Assembly: GCA_930367205.1 (NCBI GenBank)
Contig: OV884013.1
Location: 113,603,475-113,667,474, forward strand
Direction of reading: 5' to 3'
Source of the DNA: Acanthosoma haemorrhoidale
Lineage: Eukaryota; Arthropoda; Insecta; Hemiptera; Acanthosomatidae
Length of the DNA stretch: 64,000 nt
Under the pieces are notes generated by a model. It worked only from the letters and a program-made list of their open reading frames with translations, searched no databases and was not told where the DNA came from. Shown piece after piece: positions 34,514 through 46,653 of the stretch. Each line of letters starts with the position of its first letter. Within the stretch, counting starts at the first letter, position 1. The position numbers were made by a program, and so were the translations under genes.

Positions 34514-35175
34514 TTGTGATGAAATTACAATCTGCCTTATTGGGCAATAAGTAATTTTGTTCGATGTTCTCATTCATAACATATTTACTATTCATTCACT
34601 CACTGATTCTTACCTCCAAAATCCACATGGTTGTCACCTCCCTCGTATGTGAAAGAGGAGTCTTGGGAAATCCCCCACGCTTTCCTGTCAGCCGCGTCAC
34701 CGGATACGACCCAGTGGAGGTTGACGAAGAGCGTGAGAGCCACATACGCTCAGGACATGATTGGAGAAACTGGCCATTGCCAGGACTCCCACTGTCATGT
34801 ATTTATACCAGTTCACAAGGCCACTGCCGTTTTAATCTCCGAGGAGGATTATAGGGATGAATGGTGCAGTGCAATGACTGTGGGATTAGGGTGGTTGGAT
34901 AGATATTTACTAAATTTTATGAACTTGGAAGGGAGGAGTTCAAGGTAGGAGGAATGTAAGGTATATTAAGATCGTTATGAAGGATTTCGTTGCTAACGTA
35001 ATAAGGGGCATTTACTATTGTTCTCAGGACTGTTGATTGAAAGGATGGGATACGCTTGATGTTCAACTTTTTTGCAGTCCCCCAAAGCTCTATTCCGTAT
35101 GTCCAGATTGACTATAGTTTAATTTTGCGTATAATAGAATGAATAATATGAAACAGAAAAGAAACCCAAATAGAT
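34514..35175 (-). mobile_element. LINE-A copy, inverted partner of the 33.2 kb copy
   Basis: Complete 3' set on the minus strand: the AATCTGGACATACGG thumb block at 35100, the ORF-end block at 34880-34930, CCCAAGACTCC at about 34670, the perfect stem-loop CTTATTGGGCAATAAG at 34536-34551, and ATTTCATCAC at the end. The same extra upstream 50 bp as the 33.2 kb copy is present to 35172. Confidence 0.87.
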
Positions 35176-36473
35176 TTTTGAAGATTTCTTCATTGCAATA
35201 GTGAATGGTGTGTGGTTTTCGGTATGCTTTCCTGGGGTTTGAGGTACATTTAGCCTCCCTTTTAACTGGGCGCCTACCCCTTCGCTGGAGATTGTAGTCA
35301 AGATGAAGTCGGTGGCTGCCATCTATTTAGATGTAGATACCAGGCGGGAGTTAATGAGGAGCTAATGAAAGGTGCAGTGTTGCCAACAACCTCAAAGCGG
35401 CAACATGGGAGGTCATTATGGCAAGTCGATAGGTCGGTCCAGTCATTCTAGGGCTAACTGAGCCATGAAACCACATTATGCATATTAATTATTTCACAGA
35501 CCTGTACATAATAAATGAGATAACGGTCTGCTCTGACCGTGCTAACCATGCGCTGTGCTATATAAACCCATACCCATAAAAGAGCTTTAACGATGAATTA
35601 TAACATCGATTGTTGGTGTAATCTGAGAATCTAGAATCATGACTGATTGCGGAAGATATATGCCGGAATAGTAGATTCCTATAGTATAGATAGTGAGAGT
35701 TAAAACTCAACAGAAATTGTTTAAATTACTCAGAGAATAACCGTTATTGGTCAAGTTCATTGTTCAGCCTGTTCGGACCACACGGCCGTGACCTTAAGGC
35801 TAAAAATTTATTTTTAGACCCTCTGCGATGCATATTCTGATTAAAGCGACTTCAAGAGGTCCAAATATTGCCAAAATGGTGGAATCGAATGGACCATGGC
35901 ACACAATCATGGAAGGTTCTACCTTATGACGATGAGTAGCAAACGTTGGAGACGCCTGTTGTGAATTCTTCATGTAAGGTTTACTAGAAGGTCTCTAGCG
36001 AATAAAGTGTCCCCATTCTTTTGATTATCGGTCACATTTTCCCCGTCAGTCTCTTATACCTTTCCTCGACCCACCCTTGGGACAAGAATTACTCCAATAG
36101 TTCCAGCAATTGTCAAATATTAAGCCATCAGGTCTCCTGAATATTTAGAAGTGTGATCACCTTTGAATTTCGTATCGTAGGAGGCTTGGTATTATTTAGC
36201 AATGAATTTGGTAATATGTAGTTTTGGAAATATTATGTTTAATGAGATCTTAAAGCAGTGTATTTCTTATTTATGCATTTGACGCGTGAGTAATTCCATT
36301 TTTTTTTTGTAAGCCCGTAGTTGAAATGAACAGTTCTTCTTCAGAGAAGGTGCCTAATTTAATTATTATAATTTACAAACTGCCAACGGGAGGGGGGGGG
36401 GGCGAGAAGGAATTAACTCGACCGAAGAAGCAATTTATACATAAGAAATAAATTGAGCGATAAATCCGTTTGG
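35176..36473. other. Non-coding, nothing recognised
   Basis: About 1.3 kb of unique-looking DNA. G-tract near 36391-36401. No coding region. Confidence 0.4.
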
Positions 36474-36662
<189 letters not shown>

Positions 36663-36666
<4 letters not shown>

Positions 36667-37639
36667 GGGAATGTAGTAAGAGGTTTTCGGGGGGGGGGGA
36701 CAAGAAATACCCTCGACTCCATTTCTTTTTTCTTCTTCAGCCGTCGGACAAACTCGGGTTCAAATTTGGTCACTTGAGGACTCGAGGCACGTAGCGGCGA
36801 CTCTCCAGGGCTCACCTTGAACGCCCGCCAGCCTCCGATTCAAAAATACATCCACTCTACACTCTCACCAGTCTCAAATATATTTGGGATACGCGGCCGA
36901 GAGTTTTTCTATATTAGTACATTATGTAGTTCTAAATTGCAAGAAAAAGAAAATAATAATAAAACAGCAAAACGAATAACATATGTAATAAATGACAAAA
37001 ACTACGTAAAATACCTAAATGCATAATTGTATCGTATCGTAAGTTCATTGTAGTCTTTAAGGTCGGAAAATTCCTTTAACTGCTTTAATTAATCAATGAT
37101 TGACCTTTTAATATTATCCTTTTATTAACTTTTGTCTTGGTCTGTTATCTTTAGTTTAATTATTTTGTATAAATACTATTAAGATGCTTTTATAATTAAA
37201 TTGCTTGTTGGAAGAGTGATTTCATATAAAGAGATAAAAATTAATTCGAGTTTCTTTCATTTTTTTATCTAAAGCAGGCCATTTTGAACAGAACACATCT
37301 GCTATCTACAAGCTACGACATCGTACATTAAATAAAACCAACAGATCATACCTTTAACATGCGTATACAAAAAATATGATCGTTTGTTGGAAATCAGAAA
37401 TAATATTAATAATAGTACGATGTAATATTTCGGGTTAGACGGATGAAATTTATGTTGATAAAACGATTAAAGCAGGAATCCATCTTTTGTTTACAAACAC
37501 TAACCGTGTAATTTTTTTACTATCAATGGAATCTAAGCAATTACTTAATAGTTATATGACTCTCAACTTGGACATGATGCTTCCGAAACATCAATATGTT
37601 TTTTTGGTTATAGTTACAGTGAATGAAACCACTCTATTT
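36663..37639. other. AT-rich non-coding DNA
   Basis: No supported feature; 69-codon frame at 36817 not recognised. Confidence 0.4.
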
Positions 37640-37990
37640 CAGTGGTTCTCTAGGTTTTGATCAGGCAATACAAGTCTGGAGAATGGATCTTGTACAAGAC
37701 AAAGAAACAAAGCTGGATGACGATGAATTAAAGTCTTTAGTCGAGGCCAATCCACATCAGTCAAGAAGAGAACTTTCAAAACACTTAAACGTTAGCCATT
37801 CGTGTTGTAGATATGCTATTGGGGAAAAAATAGGCCAATGGGGGCCGAATGATCGCCTAATTAATAAAAACATCACGCGCTTTTAAAATAGAAGTTCTAC
37901 CACATTCACCTGATTTTTAGCCTACTCACTATTATTTTTTCACAATGTTTGACGCATTTAAAAAAAAAAAAATATATTCCAAAATGCAAA
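37640..37990 (+). pseudogene. Mariner transposase fragment
   Basis: Reads LDDDELKSLVEANPHQSRRE and LSKHLNVSHSC, the linker and second helix-turn-helix of a mariner transposase, then a degraded KIGQWGPN (family GKWVPH). It jumps directly to VLPHSPDF and a degenerate YYFFTMFDAF, the region around the third catalytic Asp; the Asp codons themselves are lost or stopped. No termini found. Old, internally deleted and frame-broken. Confidence 0.75.
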
Positions 37991-38204
37991 CGAGGTAAAC
38001 TTTTCAGTTAGCGAATTGATTGAGCCAAAAACAAGAGATAAAACCCCTTAAATATATTTAAGCCAAATAAAGTTATTTTGAATAAAATAATATCATTAAA
38101 GTTTATTTTATTTGCCTCATACCCTAGGAACTGACATTTCAAACGACCTCCAAAAATAAATAGTTATTAAAGATTTTTTAATAACTTGGCTGTAAAAATT
38201 ATGT

Positions 38205-38460
38205 TCAAAATTATTAAATTAGTAATAATAGGGTTCCTTTATATTATATTATATTACCGCATTCACAATACTCACCTGATTTGTAGCCATGTATGTTTTC
38301 ACAATGTTTGACGCATTTTTAAATAAATAAAATATTACAAAATGAAAAAAAGATTATAAAATTTTCATAAAAAACATCTAACTCATAAAGTTAGTTTATC
38401 AAAATTATTAAATTAGTAATAATAGGGTTTCTTTATATTATTGATTCAATTTGAAAAGGG
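38205..38460 (+). repeat. Local duplication of the mariner tail
   Basis: ATTCACAATACTCACCTGAT...TTTTCACAATGTTTGACGCA at 38265-38315 repeats 37903-37960. AAATTATTAAATTAGTAATA with ATAGGGTT occurs twice (38208 and 38402). The area is therefore a small tandem duplication of mariner-derived and flanking sequence. Confidence 0.6.
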
Positions 38461-38819
38461 CAAGTGACCAAAATAAACCCCTAGCATCTAGGAATAGATG
38501 TCATTGTTTTAATCTTTTTTTTTTGTAAAATTAAGTTCGTTTGCATCATCTATGATATAAATTTTAATTATTTTAAAACACCTATGAAGTAAATAAAAGG
38601 GAAATAAATAATACAAAAAGGTGCTTATGGTATTTTATTTAAATTCCAACTAACAATTTATTATATTAGATGTTATTGTGAAAATAACTTCTATTTGGAG
38701 GACATTCATTTATTTTTATGTTTTCGTTTAATGCACAACCGTAGATTGATTGTCGGGCATTAAACCTGTACACTTTAAGAATTATTAAAAAAAAAATTTT
38801 TTAAAAACGTAAGTAAATA

Positions 38820-38920
38820 AGGTATGAATGATAACATTTATCTCAATTACTTATTGCCTAATAAGGCAGATTGTAATTTTATCTTAATAAAAATTGTTGT
38901 TAAGTAAGTAAGTAAAAAAC
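38820..38920 (+). mobile_element. LINE-A very short 3' tail
   Basis: Only about 100 bp: GGTATGAATGATAACATTTA, CTTATTGCCTAATAAG stem-loop, GCAGATTGTAATTTTATC and AATAAA, ending in a (AAGT)n tail rather than poly-A. Extreme 5' truncation. Confidence 0.85.
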
Positions 38921-41311
38921 GTAAAATTTAAAAATATACAAACTTAATTAAATAATGAACACATTACAATGATAAAATGATCGTGATTTTCATGTTGAAT
39001 GATGATTTTTAATGAAGTGAGGAAATCCACTTGGAGAATAAAAAAAATCATGACATTGCGGTTTTGAATCTCTTTTACTATTTATTCATTTTTTATAATA
39101 ATACAACAATTATTCATTATGTGCATCGTTAACAGTTCATATTAATATCAGTAAGTTACTAATTCTTGCCATAAAAAGACGCATTAACTATTGTTTTTAG
39201 AGTGAACCCAACAGACTGGTTTTACAATGAATTTGTATGTGAGGTGGGATTTTTATTGAGCATTCTATTTTTTTTCAAAGAAACTTCGAATTCGGCTGAA
39301 GATGATTGCACACTTGATTGAAATCCGGTAGACAGTGATTTTTTTTGTTCCTAGGTTAGTAATCTAAGCAGCCCTTGTCGTGATATTTTGCTATTGTCGT
39401 ACAAAAGTTCAGGTTCAATAGGTATGTGGTAGAGAAACTCAACGGGAATTCCACTTGTTAAGTAGAATATAATGACTAGGGAAAGCAATGCTAATTGGAT
39501 ATTTGTAATTTCCTATAGGATCAGATGATGGCCACGTACAATACAGCAAGGCCCTGAGCAGCAGTCCTTGCACAACGCCAGCCAAGGTGAAGGACGATGT
39601 GACCAGAGGCAATGAGGAGCACTGCTACCGCATGAATGCACACTAAATTAACTTTATGGCCCTGCCTAGAGCCAATGTGATTTATGGCACCTCTTGAGTA
39701 GTTACTGCCTCTTTTATGGCTAGTTAGTGTATTGTCCTTCACTCATTCATAACTAACTCAAGGTTTTGGTCTCTCGGCTGGTAAATGTCATTTAGCAAAA
39801 ATATATGTGAAAATATCAAAAATGATAAGTGTTTGGAAACTATATGGTTGATTTACAAATAAGTTAAGAAATAAGAGCCCCATTGCACAACTAAATTATC
39901 AATTCAGAGACATTTTTAGAATATTTGAATAGCTTAAGGTTGTGCGGTGTAAACATTTAACCACCAATGACGAATTATACGAAGGTATTTAAAGATAAAA
40001 ATTCGGCGGAATAAGAGCGATAAGCAGAAAGCGCACGAGAAAAGGGCAGGTGGGACGGATCCCCGACTAGAACCTGCTGGGTCGGCCACTCCCAGCCCAA
40101 ACACTTCTCTCAGCTAACGGTCTCTAGGCTGGCGGGTTGGAGCTCCTTTTAGCGAAGTTATTCCCTAGGGACTAGGTACCTTTCAATACCATGCGCTTTA
40201 ATATCTTCAAATCCAGCTTGTATGTAATATATATATAAATATATATGTGTCTTCCAGAATTACTCTGGAACGCATGGAGCAATTTACAACAAATTAGCTA
40301 CATATGTAAGACAATTATTGCAGGTGGGGTGAATAAACTGAAATCGGTTTCTCTGTAAACAAAGTTAGCAATTTTATTCACTATATATTATATTATAACA
40401 ATTATTAATATTTATTTACACAATGTTAGCTGTAAACAAAGAAACGACAATTACAGTTTATAACTATCACTTCTCTATTCACACTCTATTTACAAGTTTT
40501 GTTACCTAACATAACCTTCCCGATCTGATAGCAGCTGCTCCATCTGGTGAGGGCCAGTGGTTCAAATTAACGAGAGAATACTTCATTACACATATATGAT
40601 TAGGACCAGGAGTCCTCACTCCGAGGGGTCGACATGGCAAAACAATAAAAAATTATCCAGATCAGTGACAAATCCATAGTTTTCGCGACCACGCGCTAAT
40701 TGGTGATAGTCACATTCGATTTTAAAGAAACAGATAAAATAAAACTGTTTAGAAATATCTGAAAGATTTCAGGCAGGCATACATACATTTAATCAGTACA
40801 TTTTCTGTCTACATAGAACATTTCCACGCAGACCAAACCACTACTCAAAAGCAAGCTATAAAATAATCCAGATTCTGACACTGATATAACAACTTTATCA
40901 TGATAAAATTACAGCCTGCCTGAAACATTTATGTAAAGTTTGTAATTCTAGGACGAGTGCGAGGTTACAATTTGTACATAATTGATCCCCTGATCGAATA
41001 ATCGTTTTCAAAGAAGCTGACGGACGAATATTCATTGCTCTTTTTCATTTTGCTCGTACATTTTCATATTGACTAGTCCAGGATGGCGGTAAAAATGGAC
41101 CAACCCTTCTAAAATTTGTAATATACATTTAAAAATACTCCAGATGATTTGTGTATACGTATGCTTTGGCCATGTTATATTTGAGGAAACAAAATCAAAA
41201 GGTAGCCTGTTCTGTATTTTCCACTGTTGAGCTGATTCAATATCAGAAGCAATCTTTGATTTAAATTACTGAAATAGACTGTTGATATTTCTGATTGATA
41301 ATGATTTATAG
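38921..41311. other. AT-rich non-coding DNA
   Basis: About 2.4 kb. A TATA-rich run at 40228-40250. GC-richer patches at 39530-39690 and 40030-40150 without recognisable frames. Confidence 0.4.
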
Positions 41312-41388
41312 CAGGACACGGGTCCGCTCTAGTCTCCGAGTAGGATTATAGGGATGAGTGGAGCATTGCAAAGACTGGGCTAGGCTAT
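41312..41388 (-). mobile_element. LINE-A fragment adjoining another LINE-A copy
   Basis: TAGTCTCCGAGTAGGATTAT and GGGATGAGTGGAGCATTGCA match the ORF-end region on the minus strand. It abuts the T-run that marks the 3' end of the next copy. Confidence 0.75.
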
Positions 41389-41690
41389 TTTTTTTTTATA
41401 TATATAACTTCTTTATTTTGCTAAACTTACAATCTGCCTTAGTAGGCAATAAGTCATTGTGATAAGTGTTTTCATTCATCCCATATTTACAAATTTTCAT
41501 TCACTCGTTCATTCATATAATATTCACAAACAGCCCAGAGACCTCCCCAGTTAACATGGTTGTCACCTCCCTCGCATGCGAAAGAGGAAGCGGAGTCTTG
41601 GGAAGTCCCTCACGCTCCTCCGTCACCCGCGTCACTGGGCAGGAAGAAACTGCCCATTGCCAGCACTCCCACTGTTGTGTTGGTAAAATA
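41389..41690 (-). mobile_element. LINE-A copy with internal deletion
   Basis: The poly-T at 41389-41397 is the tail. Then come the stem-loop region, CATTCACTCGTTCATTC, GGAAGCGGAGTCTTGGGAAG, and a deletion that joins GCGTCACTGG to GAAACTGCCCATTGCCAGCA. The antisense frame is open for ~98 codons, which is a property of this LINE's 3' region and not a gene. Confidence 0.82.
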
Positions 41691-42739
41691 ATTAATAAAT
41701 TGGATTTAAATTTCACTTTTGAGGATTTAACAACATATGTAGTCCCGCCAAAAATAAATTAGAGTAGAATTAATAAAAGTGTTGACCGCTTTTGGGAATG
41801 ATCAGTTCCTGTGAATGAGAGAAACAGGAGCAAACGTCAGTGACATAGTCAACCCAGTACTTTTGGAACAATAATCTACAAAAAAAAAACCTCTTTAATG
41901 GCTCATAAAATAACGTATGGTTCTGGTTAGAAATCATTCCCCCTGGAAATAATTATAGTGTACTATACGACTACGAAGCCATCAACGGTCATAGCCAACG
42001 GATGGGCAGTCCTTCTTGTTTAACAGAAGAAGAAACAGGAAAAAATAAACTAATATTAAGACGAAGAAAAACATGACAGCCCAGCGAATAACCTCCGGAA
42101 ATGAACGGCCAAAGTGGGAACTACGAGGAGACAGCCAAAGGGCAAAGTAACGCTGTAATGTTTAAGTCACGAGTGTTTGCTGAACGATTTGCCTTACTTG
42201 TATCGGCCAGCTGCAAAGAGTTACCACATATTTCCCTGTTCTCTTCAGGTATTTATTTTTTTTAAATTGTTCTATGATGTTTAAGCCCGTGCGTGAATCA
42301 GATAACGAATTTAGTTTCCGACAAAGTAGTGATAAATAGACAGAAAAAAAAAAAAGGAAATAACGAACAGAACCTAATTCTAAAATTCATAAAAATGCCA
42401 AAGGACATAAGATTGTAAGGGTCATAAGTAATAATCAATATGTGGCCTTTATTCTTACTCTATATACCACATAGAATTGTGCCTTGATTCGTATCTGCAA
42501 CATTTTCATTTACTGATTGGGGGTAATTATTTATGAGAGAGTAATCACAGATCACCATTGACAATGCAAAATAGCCTAATTCCAATTTGCTAAATAAAAG
42601 TATTCACAGGAAATGTTTTGTTTATTATTCAATTCCGCTAATGTTGATAATCATGTTTGCATTGGTGTCACGTCGAACGTTCCATACTCGATGAGAACTC
42701 ATCATCTCTTTTGCATTACCTAAGCCAATCTCCCTAAAA
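41691..42739. other. Non-coding, nothing recognised
   Basis: AT-rich; A12 run near 42345. No feature supported. Confidence 0.4.
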
Positions 42740-43362
42740 AAAAAACGCTTCGAGAAGAAGACAAGAACTAAACAACGCTTTGGACAATTGTACCAACTAC
42801 TTCGAAGGACACCCCATCTCTCAATAGAAAACAAATTACTAATCTACAAAGTTATACTTAAGCCAATCTGGACATACGGAATACGGAGCTATGGGAGACA
42901 GCAAAAAAAGTCAAACATCAAGCGCATAAAACCATTCTAATCAAATATCCCTTATTACGTCAGCAACAAAACCCTTCATAACGATCTTAATATAACCTAC
43001 ATTCTTAAACTCTTCCCTTCCAAGTTCATGAAATTCCATAGTAAACTATCCAACCACCTTAATCCCGGAGCGAAGTCATTCCACTGCGCCACACATCCCT
43101 ATAATTTTGTTCGGAGACTAAAGCCTGTTGTAAATGGGCGACAGTGGGAGCAATGGACTATTTCTGAAATCATGTCCTGAGCGTCTGTGGCTTTCACGCT
43201 CTTCTTCAGCCTCCACGTGCTGGTATCCGGTGACGCGGCTGATAGAAAAACGTGGGGGATTTTCCAAGACCTCACCTCCTCTTTCGCATACGAGGAAGGT
43301 GACAACCATGTGGATTTCGGGGTCAACCATATGAATGAGAATTTATCACAATTACTACTACT
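42740..43362 (+). mobile_element. LINE-A copy reaching furthest into the reverse transcriptase
   Basis: Reads degraded QLYQLLRRTPHLSIENKLLI, then YKVILKPIWTYGIRSYG. The pattern LSxENKLLxYKxxLKPIWTY is characteristic of Jockey-clade reverse-transcriptase thumbs. The ORF end is damaged (several deletions). TAAATG is kept at 43132-43137 and opens a 66-codon small frame. The copy stops at TTTATCACAATTACTA, short of the hairpin, so its 3' terminus is missing. Confidence 0.85.
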
Positions 43363-44392
43363 AATTAACCTTATCTGTTGTGCTATAGTTGCCAGTTTGT
43401 TAACTAGTCAGCAATAACTCGAGCATGGAGCACCTTCGATGTAACTGAAAGACTGAGGAAGATAGTTATTTGGCCGTCTTGAGCCATTCACTCGTAGGCA
43501 TTAGGCATTAGGCATTAGGCATTAATAATTAGCAGACATCTGCTGGTTCCCTCCCTGGCCATGGTCCGCCTTTAGCGATTTCGTTCCGTTAAAGAACGGC
43601 TGCCACCAATCAACAACACGCCTTCTCGTTTAGTTCTTGTTAATTGGTCGGGCCTTAGCGGTCGGTTAAATTATTAGGGTTTCCTATATATGGTGTCTTG
43701 AAGGGTTTTTTTTTTTGTTTTTCAATCTTCTTTAGGAATGTATATATTTGTATTTTAACAAACGGTTCTCCGACCGGCGAAACCAGTCTGCTTATACGCC
43801 GCGAGAAATTGATAGAGAAATCACCTGTCGAGTGCCTAGCGTGCTAATGATTTAGAAATGGGTTAAAAAAGAAAATTAAAGAGCCAGCTAACCATAGCCA
43901 TTTTACCATAAGCCAACGGGTTAAGACAGCTGAAATTCGCAAATAATTAACTTATGAAGATGGCGGTGGAATATATTGAGATGGTATACAACAAAAGGTC
44001 TAGAAGCACGCGGGACTACTCGACATAATTGCTGTCGCTCTATAAAACCAGGGAATGAGATGAACCATTATTAACTTTAATTAATAAACTTAGCGATTTG
44101 ATCTGCTCCAGAAATAACTGTAAAGAGGAGGTAGGAATGTCTAAGCCGAGGAAAGGGCCTTTAGTCTTTACTCCTTCGTACTCGATGGACAGAGGAACAC
44201 CTCTTTGTGACAACTGGCATGACATAATCACTGACAAACATCTTGTGAGGCACAGATGTCAAACATCCTAAGATGTTTCTCGAGTATTGAGTGTTGACGA
44301 GTGAGAAAAGCCGAAGATCTGGTTGCTTTGTTTCCAATGTCTACAACACAGTCATTGCTTTAAAAAAGTTTCTAGGAATCGATGACATTTTT
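43363..44392. other. Non-coding; heptamer repeat and GC-richer island
   Basis: Four tandem TAGGCAT heptamers at 43495-43522 are followed by TAATAATTAG. The surrounding 43420-43700 is less AT-rich and non-repetitive. No coding region. Confidence 0.4.
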
Positions 44393-44818
44393 TTTTTATT
44401 GTGATAAAATTACAATCTCCCTTATTGGGCAATAAGTAATTGTGATAAATGTTCTCATTCGTAGCATATTTACAATTTTCATTCACTCGCTCATTCTTAC
44501 AATATTTACAAACAGCCCAGAGACCTCCCCAGTTAACATGGTTGTAACCTCTCTGACATGCGGAAGAGCAAGCGGAGTCTTGGGAAGTCCCTCACGCTTC
44601 TCCGTCGGTGGCATCATCGGATTCGAGCCAGATATATAATGGTCATTATACCTTACATTACACCCTAGCCTTCCCTAAAGTATGTTCTAACGCTGTAACT
44701 GATTAACATTTGTATATACACCAGTGTTTTAAATGTTATTCATAATAAAGTTTTTTAAAAGACTCTCCTCTACAAGATTATTTAACTAGCCAGTGGAGGC
44801 TGACGAAGAGCGCGAGTG
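44393..44818 (-). mobile_element. LINE-A copy split by a repeat B insertion
   Basis: The 3' part lies at 44393-44631, with a perfect stem-loop CTTATTGGGCAATAAG (44421-44436). The continuation TGGAGGCTGACGAAGAGCGC is found only at 44794-44818. The two pieces are contiguous in the other copies. Confidence 0.87.
44632..44787 (+). repeat. Repeat B insertion with 6-bp target duplication
   Basis: AGCCAG flanks both sides (44626-44631 and 44788-44793). The insert contains AGTATGTTCTAAC, ATTTGTATATACACCAGTGT, AATAAAG, AAAAGACTCTCCTCTACAAG and ends GATTATTTAACT, as in copies 1-3. This defines the right end of repeat B precisely. The left end ATATATAATGG has no counterpart in the other copies and may be a truncation. 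Confidence 0.8.
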
Positions 44819-46159
44819 TAAGAAGACAAGTAAAGAAAATGTTCATAAATAAGAAACAGTTTCGCTATTTCGCTTATTATCTCATTAAATAAGAAAACAA
44901 AGGATTTACTTGAGGGAATGGATGGGACACCGAATAAAAGAACGCAGTAGATGAAAAAGCCTGTTTCGAAGCACTGGACGGAGTAGAGCGGTTGAAGAAA
45001 CGCTCTGTAGGCAAATGACAGCACAGTAGACTCAGTGAGTCAATGTATGAACGAAGATCGTGCTCAGAAAGCTGGAAGGAAATTCAACCTGGGAACTTTT
45101 CCCTTACCTTACCTTACCTAGGCGGACTGGTTCTATATTGGAATTCACACCTCTCAGCGAGGATGTGATGGTGCATTATCCCGCTCAGAGCACAATCAAA
45201 GTCATTGCTTTGATATCATTAAATTTTGCCTAAGATCTGTTTTCGTCCTTTCTGGCTTCATCGAAGTAATAAAAATTATTTCTGAAATTTAACTCATGCC
45301 ATCAGTTTTTACATGCTATTGTAATTTCAATGATATACAGTCATTTAACACAATAAACTTAAATTTGGTACTAGCAAAAATTGTTGAGAATAATGAGAAT
45401 TGCAAAATCAAATTGAATTATCCATATAAATAATACATATTTATCTAAAGTATTTGATGTCTGCACTCTCAATTAGCGCAAGAAGATTAATTGGAATTAT
45501 CGAACATGTACCACGCATGACAGCCCGGCCGGCCTGAAGAGAAGACGCCCGTTGTGAGGATGCGATTGTGGCTCAAGGGGCCTCCTGTCCGTGCAGATAA
45601 GGGCTACACAGGATGTGCCCTGTACTCGCTGTACAAAGAACTTGCTGTCTTGTCTTGCATCGGGCTACATGTGTCAGCTGTTAGCTCTGCCTCCTTAATC
45701 TCTTATCTACACGTGCATGGTGCAGGGCACTGCCTTTAGTACTTTCTTACCTTGTATTTTTCAATCAGAATAACTTTACGAATAAATTTTGTTTGTTTAA
45801 AAGGACAAATGAGAAGAATATAGCTTGTTTAACCATCGTCTGTACAAAAGAAGTTTACATCACAGTGTATTTTATGTCAATTGTTTCATATAGATGATTA
45901 TTTTTATTTAGCTATAGGATAAAGTTTTATGAATGCACAATTAAAATAAATTGTCTTTTTAGGCATACATTTCATACACCATCTTAGTAATTAAAACATT
46001 TAAATTCCTCAGTATTGAAATTTTATTTTTTTGTGGAGGGGGGAATTTACAGATGTTTCACCTTATGTTTCGGTCGATGCTATATGAGTTCCCTGCTTAA
46101 GCCAGAGACATGAACGTACTAGTACTAGACTTTACAACAAAGTCACATTATGAACAATA
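44819..46159. other. Non-coding; GC-richer block about 45500-45740
   Basis: The block at 45500-45740 has a 61-codon plus frame of no known family. The rest is AT-rich. Confidence 0.35.
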
Positions 46160-46653
46160 CATCGAGTCATAAGTAACTTCCGATGCAGCTGAAGTAGAAT
46201 CTATTGTTCGTATCTACCCGCTATGAGTTACCATTAGAACAAGTTTTTGTTTTCATTACATAGACGAGGCTTCAGTTAGTCTTTTGTCAACTGTTTTGTG
46301 TGATACACGTTACATTAAACTGTTTTTTTAACCTCAGAAATGGAGATGGAAAAGTACATATTCGTCATGTAATGCTTTGGGAATTTAAACAAGGCAATAG
46401 TGCTAGGGCGACAGCTGAAAAAAAATGCAGTGTATATGGTGGAGGACTAATAACTGATCGGGCAGTTTGAAATTGGTTTATAAAATAGTAGGTATACAAC
46501 ATTTCACAAGGAAGGAATTGATCAATTACCAGGAAGATAGGAGAAGGTTATAGATAATAGTGGTGAATACATGATAAATTAATATAATTTTGTTGTTTAA
46601 TGAGAGCAAAATAAATGCCTGATAGAAAAACGGAAGTTACTTATGACCCGACC
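46160..46653 (+). mobile_element. Short mariner derivative, same family as the 8.1 kb element
   Basis: Ends ATCGAGTCATAAGTAACTTC and the complement of GGTCGGGTCATAAGTAACTT, with TA at 46158-46159 and 46654-46655. The inside keeps the 5' untranslated part, codons for the N-terminus (VMLWEFKQGNSARATAE), a stop-containing stretch and then the extreme C-terminus (KEGIDQLPGR, VIDNSGEY). The linker, second helix-turn-helix and all three Asp blocks are deleted. It is about 494 bp and keeps the C-terminal end that the 8.1 kb copy lacks. Confidence 0.88.
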
